From NCBI GenBank assembly GCA_026545225.1, contig CM048847.1, forward strand, positions 9,914,501-9,978,500: 64,000 nucleotides of DNA. The letters run 5' to 3'. The notes beneath the pieces are model-generated. The model was not told the origin of the DNA and made no database searches. It saw nothing but the letters and a program-made list of their open reading frames with translations. Below are positions 57,141 to 64,000 of this stretch, piece by piece. This DNA comes from Cornus controversa (lineage: Eukaryota > Streptophyta > Magnoliopsida > Cornales > Cornaceae). A program made the position numbers and the translations under genes. Positions within the stretch are counted from its first letter, which is position 1. Every line of letters begins with the position of its first letter.

Positions 57141-59987
57141 ATGCTAGGTAGACGGTCATTGTCACTTCCTTTGCTTCCGTGTAACATTGAACTTGAACGA
57201 ACACTTAGACAACGTAGAGGAACCTCTAGGGACCCTATATTGCCTAGGACTGAAAACATGGATCCAAATGAGAGACAACCTCCCGGGCTACCTCCTTTTA
57301 ATCATGAACAACCACCTCCACCACCACCTCCTCAAGGAGATTTGCTTATGGACTTTTACCTTCCGACTACATTTGAAGTACCTTCATGTATTCAATTTCC
57401 GGATGTAGCTGCAAATCAATTCAAAATAAAGTCCTCCACCATCAATCTTCTTAATAGCTTCCACGGTCTTCCTAATGAGGATCCGTACCTGCACTTAGAT
57501 TATTTCCTTTCTGTGTGTTCCACTATTCGTGTACCACATTTTACGGAGGATGATCTAAAGCTGCGTATGTTCCCCTTCTCCCTAAAAGATAAAGCTAGAA
57601 GTTGGTTCAACTCCTTAGAACCTAACTCAATCTATTCTTGGGCGGAGATGCAAATAGAGTTCTTAAAAAAATACTTCCCAATGGGTAAGACAAGTGATAT
57701 TCGACGAGCAATCACCGGATTCACCCAAATTGACCAAGAACAATTCCATGAGACGTGGGAGAGGTTAAAAGATCTTTTAAAATCTTGTCCGCATCATGCT
57801 GTCCCAAAATGGCAGCTAGTGCAAAGTTTTTATGATGGGGTGAGTGAGCAACATAGACAAATGATAGACTCCGCGTGTGGGGGTGGATATCTTTCGAAAA
57901 GCCCCGATGAGGCATGGAAACTTTTTCAAACCCTAAGCAACAATTCAGCTCAACGCTCCTCCACTAGGAAAGGGAAGGCCACCCAACCTTGTAGAAGCAT
58001 GCATGAGATTTCACGGGTAGATGAGGTTGCCATGCAAGTAGAAGCCCTATCCCGAAAAATGGATTTAATCATAAAAAATGGGCTGCCTACTCCAAACCAA
58101 TCTGTCCAAAATCAGGAAGGTTGTTCGTTTTGCTATAGTACTTCACATTTTGTGCGAGATTGTCTTATTGCCGGGCAATCTCCCGATTATGCTCAAGAGC
58201 AAGCGAATGCCTTGTACGCTAAACAACTGAATGATCCATATTCGAACACGTACAATCCTGGTTACAAGAACCATCCGGCTTTCTCATGGAAACCTCAAGA
58301 ATCAAGTCACTCTTTCCAAGGGCACAACTCTTTTAATTCCCCCTCTCAACAGCCTCATTATAGGCCAAACCCTCAACCTTACAATCAAAGATCTAATTAC
58401 CAACAACCACCACCTCCTCCGAGAAGCCAAAGCTTTGAAGAAAGAGTGATAAGCAATCTTGAGGCCAATACCCGCTTATTGCAAACTCACTCTCAATCAA
58501 TCTCTAAGCTTGAAGCCAATGCTCAATCTATGGCTAGGTTAGAAGCTCAAATCGGGCAACTAGCTAATGCCTTAAATAGAAGAGAGGAAGGTAAGTTGCC
58601 GAGTCAACCGGTGGCGAACCCCAAAGGTGTGCATATGATTGAAGATCCATCATCTTCAACTTGTAATGCTCCTCCGGAGCAAGTTCAATCAATCACAACC
58701 TTGAGAAGTGGTAAAATCATTAACTCCAAGGTAGGGGAGGAAGAGAGAAAGGAATTCCAAGAGCAACCTAAAAATCCAAAAGAATCCCAATTAAATCCAA
58801 AATCGTTTCCGTTAAATCCAAATTTGCAAAATACCCCTTCAAATCCAAAAGGAAAGGCAAGTGAAGTTGTGTCGTCATCGATTCCCAATCTTGACACCTC
58901 TTATGAACCTCTGGTTCCTTTTCCTCAAAGATTGAAGGAACCTTCTCATTTCAGGAAGCAAGGAGAGAAAATCCAAGACATGATGGAGATCTTCAAACAA
59001 GTAAAGATCAATCTCCCTCTCCTTGATGCTATTCGACAAATTCCCTCCTATGCGAAATTCTTGAAGGACTTGTGCACTCAAAAGTGCAAATCTAGGAATA
59101 ATGTTCCTAAGAAAGTCCTCTTAACTGAGCACATAAGCTCCATTTTTCAACACCAAGCTCCTCCTAAATTCAAAGATCCGGGTGCTCCGACCATTTCGTG
59201 CACCATCGGAAATCAATCTTTTGAAAAAGCACTTCTTGATTTAGGGGCTAGTGTCAATGTACTTCCATTCTCAGTTTACCAACAACTAGGTTTGGGGGAA
59301 CTCAAGCATACCACGGTTGTGTTGCAACTTGCCGACTGTTCGGTGAAGCAACCGCGTGGCATCATTGAGGATGTCATCATTCAAGTGGACAAATTCTATT
59401 TTCCGGTGGACTTCATAGTCCTTGACACGGAACCGGTCCAAAATTCGAATCATCATATTCCTCTCATTCTAGGTCATCCATTCTTGGCCACGGCAAACGC
59501 TTGCGTTAATTGCCGTACCGGAGTGATGGACATCTCTTTTGGGAATATGAAAGTCCGCTTGAACATCTTCAATGCTTCTCACCACACATCCGATAACGAA
59601 AGTGAGTGCTTTTGTGTCAATGTAGTGGAAGACCTTGTTCAAGAAGCACTTCCTTCTATTCTTTTCAAGGACCCTTTAGAGGCATGCCTAAATCACTTCA
59701 ACTGTGATGATTTTGACATTGAGCAATCCATATGTGAAGTCAATTCCATGCTCGATGTTAATACTGTCATGGATTTGCCTAAGTGGAGAGTTCCGAGAGA
59801 ACCCTTGCCCCCTTTGTCCAAAACTTCCCAAACTCCTTCTTTAATTTCCCCACCACAACTTGAGCTCAAGCCCCTACCGGCTACACTCAAGTATATTTTC
59901 TTGGGCGCTAATGAGACCTTTCCAGTCATTATTGCTTCCAATCTTACCAATGATCAAGAGATGGAACTTATTAAGGTGCTCAAATAG
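57141..59987 (+). CDS. Athila gag-protease frame
   Basis: An open stretch of 948 codons. Residues about 70-260 hold the Athila gag core (STINLLNSFHGLPNEDPYLH, LRMFPFSLKDKARSWFNSLE, AEMQIEFLKKYFPMGKTSD). Residues about 327-340 form a zinc knuckle Cys-x2-Cys-x4-His-x4-Cys. A Pro/Gln/Asn-rich linker and a coiled-coil-like segment follow. Residues about 680-830 are the aspartic protease, with the Asp-x-Gly-Ala-Ser active-site region near 699 and ILGHPFL near 775. Gag packages the RNA and the protease cuts the polyprotein, both in cytoplasmic particles. The start codon used in life is uncertain. The ATG at 57258 after the RTEN stretch is an alternative. Confidence 0.9.
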   Translation: MLGRRSLSLPLLPCNIELERTLRQRRGTSRDPILPRTENMDPNERQPPGLPPFNHEQPPPPPPPQGDLLMDFYLPTTFEVPSCIQFPDVAANQFKIKSSTINLLNSFHGLPNEDPYLHLDYFLSVCSTIRVPHFTEDDLKLRMFPFSLKDKARSWFNSLEPNSIYSWAEMQIEFLKKYFPMGKTSDIRRAITGFTQIDQEQFHETWERLKDLLKSCPHHAVPKWQLVQSFYDGVSEQHRQMIDSACGGGYLSKSPDEAWKLFQTLSNNSAQRSSTRKGKATQPCRSMHEISRVDEVAMQVEALSRKMDLIIKNGLPTPNQSVQNQEGCSFCYSTSHFVRDCLIAGQSPDYAQEQANALYAKQLNDPYSNTYNPGYKNHPAFSWKPQESSHSFQGHNSFNSPSQQPHYRPNPQPYNQRSNYQQPPPPPRSQSFEERVISNLEANTRLLQTHSQSISKLEANAQSMARLEAQIGQLANALNRREEGKLPSQPVANPKGVHMIEDPSSSTCNAPPEQVQSITTLRSGKIINSKVGEEERKEFQEQPKNPKESQLNPKSFPLNPNLQNTPSNPKGKASEVVSSSIPNLDTSYEPLVPFPQRLKEPSHFRKQGEKIQDMMEIFKQVKINLPLLDAIRQIPSYAKFLKDLCTQKCKSRNNVPKKVLLTEHISSIFQHQAPPKFKDPGAPTISCTIGNQSFEKALLDLGASVNVLPFSVYQQLGLGELKHTTVVLQLADCSVKQPRGIIEDVIIQVDKFYFPVDFIVLDTEPVQNSNHHIPLILGHPFLATANACVNCRTGVMDISFGNMKVRLNIFNASHHTSDNESECFCVNVVEDLVQEALPSILFKDPLEACLNHFNCDDFDIEQSICEVNSMLDVNTVMDLPKWRVPREPLPPLSKTSQTPSLISPPQLELKPLPATLKYIFLGANETFPVIIASNLTNDQEMELIKVLK

Positions 59988-60011
59988 CACAAAGAAGCAA
60001 TAGGCTGGAGT

Positions 60012-61484
60012 GTGGCAGATCTCAAGGGAATAGATCCTTCTATTTGTATGCACCGCATACACTTGGAAGAGGATGCTAAGACCTCAAGGGAGGCACAACG
60101 TCGATTAAATCCAAATATGAAGGACGTTGTCATGAAGGAGGTGGTGAAGTTACTAGATGCGGGAATCATATACCCCATCTCTGATAGCAAGTGGGTTAGT
60201 CCCACTCAAATGGTTCCAAAGAAGTCAGGTATTACGGTGCAAACAAATGACAAGGGTGAATTAGTTCCCCAACGCACCACCACGGGTTGGAGAGTGTGCA
60301 TAGACTATAGGAAATTAAATTTAGCCACTCGGAAAGATCACTTCCCCCTCCCATTCATTGATCAGATATTGGAGAGATTAGCCGGGCAAAGTTTTTATTG
60401 CTTTTTGGATGGATATTCCAGCTATAATCAGGTTGCTATAGACCCGAGGGACCAAGAAAAAACCACCTTTACATGTCCCTTCGGCACATTTGCTTATAGA
60501 CACATGCCCTTTGGGTTGTGCAATGCACCGGCGACTTTTCAATGGTGTATGATGTCTATCTTCTCGGACATGGTGGAAAAATTCTTGGAAGTGTTCATGG
60601 ATGATTTTTTCGTTTTTGGGCCTTCATTTGAATCATGCCTCCAAAATCTAGCTTGTGTTCTCAAACGATGTCAAGAGACCAACCTAATTCTTAGTTGGGA
60701 AAAGAGCCATTTTATGGTTCAAGAGGGTATTGTCCTAGGGCACATTGTGTCTAAGAGAGGAATAGAGGTTGATAAAGCCAAGGTTGAACTCATTTCCAAA
60801 CTTCCTCCACCATCAACGGTGAGAGAGATTCATTCATTCCTTGGGCATGCGGGCTTTTATCGCCGTTTCATCAAAGACTTTAGCAAGATCTCTCGGCCTT
60901 TGTGTCGCCTTCTTGAAAAAGAGTCTTGCTTTGCCTTTGATGAAGCGTGCCTTAACGCTTTTGAAGAACTCCGCACCATGCTCACAACCGCTCTAATTCT
61001 AATCCCTCCAAATTGGGCTCTCCCATTTGAGATTATGTGTGATGCATCCGATTATGCCATGGGTGCTGTCTTAGGGCAACGAATAGACAAACTGCCACAT
61101 GTCATCTACTACGCAAGTAAAACCCTTTCTGAGGCTCAAATCAATTATACCACCACGGAAAAGGAATTGCTTGCGGTAGTATTTGCATTAGACAAATTTT
61201 GAGCTTATTTATTAGGTTCAAAGGTCATTGTCTATTCGGACCATGCTGCCCTCCGGCATCTTTTGGCCAAAAAGGACACCAAGCCTAGGTTGATCCGATA
61301 GATACTCTTGTTGCAAGAGTTCAATTTTGAAATTAGAGACAAAAAGGGAACTGAAAATGTGGTGGCTGACCACCTGTCTAGAATTCTTGTTGAATCCCTC
61401 CATAATTCCATTCCAATTTGTGAATCCTTCCCGGATGAACAACTCTTTGTCATCTCTTAAGAGAGTATCCCTTGGTATGCGGAT
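60012..61484 (+). mobile_element. Athila reverse transcriptase and RNase H region
   Basis: It is open from 60012 to 61202 and recognisable to about 61480. It shows WRVCIDYRKLNLATRKDHFP, CFLDGYSSYNQVAIDP, MPFGLCNAPATFQ and the catalytic FMDD near residue 194. The connecting segment SFLGHAGFYRRFIKDFSKI and RNase H (CDASDYAMGAVLGQ, TTEKELLAVVFALDKF) follow. The enzyme copies element RNA into DNA. Part of a coding region with about three breaks. Confidence 0.9.
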
Positions 61485-62774
61485 GTGGTTAATTACTTGG
61501 CAACTGGTAAAATACCATATTCTTGGACCAAGCAAGAGAAGGATCGTTTTCTCTCCCAATCACGATCATATTATTGGGACGATCCTCAATTGTTCAAATA
61601 TTGCCCCGATCAAATAATTCGAAGGTGTGTGCCCAACAGTGAATTCCAAAGCATTCTCAAGTTTTGTCATACACTCGCTTGTGGGGGACACTTTAGTGCT
61701 AAGAAAACCGCAGCAAAAATTCTCCAATGCAGATTTTTCTGGTTGACACTTCATCGGGATGCATATTCATTCTGCCGCTCTTGTGAGCGATGTCAGCGCC
61801 TTGGCGCGATGTCTCAGAAGGACATGATGCCTCTTAACCCTATTCTTATCATTGAAATATTTGATGTGTGGGGCATTGACTTCATGGGACCATTTTCACC
61901 CTCTACTGGTCATGAGTACATACTTGTGGCGGTGGACTACGTATCTAAGTGGATAGAGGCCGTTCCTACCAAAACCAATGATCACGCAGTCGTGGTTAAA
62001 TTCATTCAAGCTAATATTTTTAGCCGGTTTGGTACGCCTCGGGCCATCATCAGTGACGGAGGTAAACATTTCTGTAACCGGTTCCTTCGAACCTTGCTTA
62101 CCAAATACTCCGTCACACACAAAGTAGCCACCCCATACCATCCTCAAACTAGTGGCCAGGTAGAGGTATCCAATAGGGAGATTAAGAACATTCTTCAGAA
62201 AACTGTTCGGCCCGACCGGAAGGATTGGTCATTGCGACTAAACGATGCATTATGGGCATACCGAACTGCATATAAAACTCCCATTGGAATGTCACCTTAT
62301 CGGTTGCTTTATGGCAAAGCGTGCCATCTTCCAGTTGAATTGGAGCATAAAGCTATGTGGGCCACCAAAACTTTCAATTTTGACATGCAAAAGGCCGGCT
62401 CTAATCGAAAGCTTCAATTAAATGAATTGGAAGAATTGCGGCATGACGCATATGAGAATGCAAAAATCTATAAGGCAAAGTCCAAAGCCTTTCATGATCG
62501 TAATATTCGAGTCAAAACATTTTTGTCGGGCCAAAAAGTATGGTTGTACAACTCACGCCTCCATTTGTTTCTCGGAAAACTTCGCTCCCGTTGGGATGGT
62601 CCATTTTTGATTAATTCTGTCGCTCCCCACGGAGCGGTGGAATTGAAGGACTTGAAAGACGGCTCGTTGTTCAATGTGAACGGGCAACGCTTAAAAGTGT
62701 GCGTGGATGACCAAGTCACCACCGAATACGTGGATGTCGTCACTTTGACGAATCCCGTGTATTTTGACTCGTGA
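61485..62774 (+). mobile_element. Athila integrase region
   Basis: An open stretch of about 429 codons. The zinc-binding His-His-Cys-Cys part lies near residues 60-105 ([11 protein letters not shown] ... CRSCERCQ). The core holds the DDE residues: [19 protein letters not shown] and [31 protein letters not shown] is the usual following block. The tail ([33 protein letters not shown]) matches Athila integrases. It ends with TGA at 62772-62774, and no chromodomain is present, as expected for Athila. Confidence 0.9.
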
Positions 62775-63954
62775 GCCGATCCGAACGTTGTGCCATAGAC
62801 GTGTAAGGTGGCGAAGCCATGGTAGCTATCACTCTTCCATGATGTCCCTTTAATCCAAAGTAGGTGTGTATCTAAGCAATGTAGTATCTAATTCCCAAAT
62901 ATCCAAGTCCCTGGAGCATAACTCAAAGCTGACTGTTTTTGAGCATTTCGATTGATCAAAACTAGGATCTCGATCAATCGAGATTTCGATTGATCGAGAT
63001 CTCAGTTTTGATTGATCGAAAAATTGCAGAGATTTGCCAAGTCCAAAGTCCCGAGAGGTAGTATTCTTCGATTGCACTTCGATAGGTCTTCGATCCATCA
63101 AAAATTTCGATTGATCGAAATAGGATTTCGATTGATCGAAATAAAATTTCGATTGAATGAATTAAATGTTCGATTGATCGAAGTAAAAGGGTGATTCAGT
63201 GAAGGAATTTTCGATTGATCGAAGCAAGATTTCGATCAATCGAAATCTCGATTGATCGAAATGCACATCTCGATCAATCGAGATGCACGCGGAGCCTGCA
63301 CGTGAGTCGAAAATCTATTTACACCGTTGGCCTTCCCTCCCATTTTAAAAGACCATCCGAATTCTTCTCTCCCTTCGTGCGATCCAAGCCTTCTCCAAGC
63401 ACTCCCGAGCACTCGATCTACCATTCCCGATCATCTGCCGCCGTCCGACGCAGTCCGACGCCGCCGCTAGCACGTGCGAGATCTTCTTTTCGCGGCTGTG
63501 CGTGGAGTTTTCTTCGGTTGAGCCGTTCATCTTCTTCCTCATGAGGTAAGTGATGCATGGCTACTTTTTGTTTACTCTCTCGCCATTTTTGATAGTTTTA
63601 CGGCGTAATAAACATAGTTAGATATTGTTGGGGTGGATGGGTGCGATTGCGATATCTGTAACGAGATTTTGTGGGTTTCGGGGGGTAGGAATTCATGTAG
63701 GAGTGAGATTTGGCATTCTCTTTGTTTCAAACGCTTAGTGTATGGTGTGTAACCGCGGCACCTTCATTTCGGTTGCATCCGTTCACATTGCCTCTTCGAG
63801 AGCGACTTTTTGCATTCTTGTCAGTGCCATGGACTAGGACTTCATTTTTATTTTTTTTATTATTATTCTTTTAGTTTATTCGTAGTTTAGCTTTCTTTTT
63901 ATTTATCTTTTATTTACGTAATTTTTGGAATCAAGTGCAGACTGTTCCGAGGCT
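62775..63954 (+). mobile_element. Long leader between integrase and env-like frame, with palindrome cluster and predicted intron
   Basis: Non-coding. It contains about fourteen TCGATTGATCGA-type palindromes (62945-63290) and a pyrimidine- and CCG-rich leader (about 63300-63540). A consensus splice donor ATGAG|GTAAGT is at 63546, and a polypyrimidine-rich tract ends in CAAGTGCAG at 63940. The Athila family is known to express its envelope-like gene from a spliced RNA, and this layout fits. Confidence 0.65.
62945..63290. repeat. Cluster of about fourteen TCGATTGATCGA palindromes in the Athila leader
   Basis: It runs from CATTTCGATTGATC at 62945 to CATCTCGATCAATCGAGATG near 63266-63285. The last unit is identical to the first unit of the Athila LTR cluster at 52776. 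Confidence 0.92.
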
Positions 63955-64000
63955 ATGGCGAGGGTGAAGAACGCCGCCGGTTCTATTCGCGACGTGCCCG
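63955..64000 (+). CDS. Probable start of the Athila envelope-like frame (continues outside window)
   Basis: The ATG at 63955 follows the predicted acceptor by 14 bases and opens the frame MARVKNAAGSIRDVP to the window edge. Athila envelope-like or putative plant transposon proteins often start with such basic, MA-R-rich peptides. Only 15 codons are visible, so the identity is inferred from position after integrase and from the splice signals. Confidence 0.45.
   Translation, partial: MARVKNAAGSIRDVP

Larger units (their letters stand above)
52592..64000 (+). mobile_element. Athila-lineage Ty3/Gypsy element, relatively young, running off the window
   Basis: The 5' LTR runs from 52592 to about 56861 (about 1.4 kb without its nested solo LTR). 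It is followed by a tRNA-Asp-type primer site, a long gag-protease region, RT/RNase H, integrase, and a long leader with a predicted intron before an env-like frame at 63955. The 3' LTR lies beyond the window, so neither the LTR age nor the target duplication can be checked. The coding part has about three breaks, far fewer than every other element here. Athila (Calypso) elements are known for an extra envelope-like gene after pol. Confidence 0.93.

Noticed and set aside
63215-63544. Frame of 109 codons, Arg/Ser-rich, before the predicted donor
   Set aside because: It begins in the palindrome cluster and covers the untranslated leader. Its Ser/Arg composition follows from TCGA repeats and pyrimidine-rich leader DNA.

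Overview
This is plant nuclear DNA, almost certainly from a eudicot. It is dense with LTR retrotransposons that carry plant tRNA-Met and tRNA-Asp primer sites. It also holds a TRIM element, a CACTA transposon end and two plant-specific protein families (plant mobile domain, LOB domain). No rRNA, tRNA gene, organellar or bacterial sequence was seen. I recognise no intact host gene, so the window looks like gene-poor, probably pericentromeric or heterochromatic DNA. I cannot name the species.

Layout, left to right. A 42-bp tandem repeat (1-200) is split by an old CRM-like Ty3 element (201-6920). That element is itself split by a minus-strand TRIM array (4976-6113). A broken plant-mobile-domain gene follows (7064-8424). 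Next comes a Tekay/Del chromovirus (8924-20183), whose left LTR contains an Athila solo LTR (11083-12500). An En/Spm-like transposase tail (22773-23330), a partial Athila (23375-about 26945) and a CACTA terminus (27631) look like one DNA transposon interrupted by a retroelement. A Tekay-type LTR (28221-32579) holds another solo LTR (29708-31443). From 33512 to 47132 lies a pile of minus-strand and inverted chromovirus LTRs around a broken minus-strand element (34439-about 44077). A LOB-domain pseudogene (47620-48443, minus) sits in a small island. It is followed by a minus-strand LTR (about 49735-51449) and an unusual inverted-repeat element (51449-51712). The right 11.4 kb is a comparatively young Athila element (52592 to beyond the window). 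Its 5' LTR contains a Tekay-type solo LTR (53342-56198). Its env-like reading frame appears to begin at the window edge behind a predicted intron.

Four nestings are each supported by target-site duplications: ATAAA, GTCGA, CATG(A/C) and GATTA. Together with the outer duplications CTTAG and TAATA they give a relative order of events. LTR pairs differ by roughly 7-10% by eye, which means millions of years at usual plant rates.

The most unusual material is structural rather than coding. (1) The solo LTR at 53342-56198 carries an array of short hairpins. They share a nearly constant loop (about CCTCGGAGTGGACC) but have different, base-compensated stems. (2) Clusters of short palindromes (TTTCGATYRATCGAAA and variants) occur in a Tekay-type LTR, in an Athila LTR and in the Athila leader before its env-like frame. 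At one point the spacer between palindromes is also shared across families. Other LTRs here carry analogous clusters with different cores (CTTCGATGCATCGAAG, TTTCAGNNNNCTGAAA). These look like exchangeable structural or regulatory modules of LTR elements.
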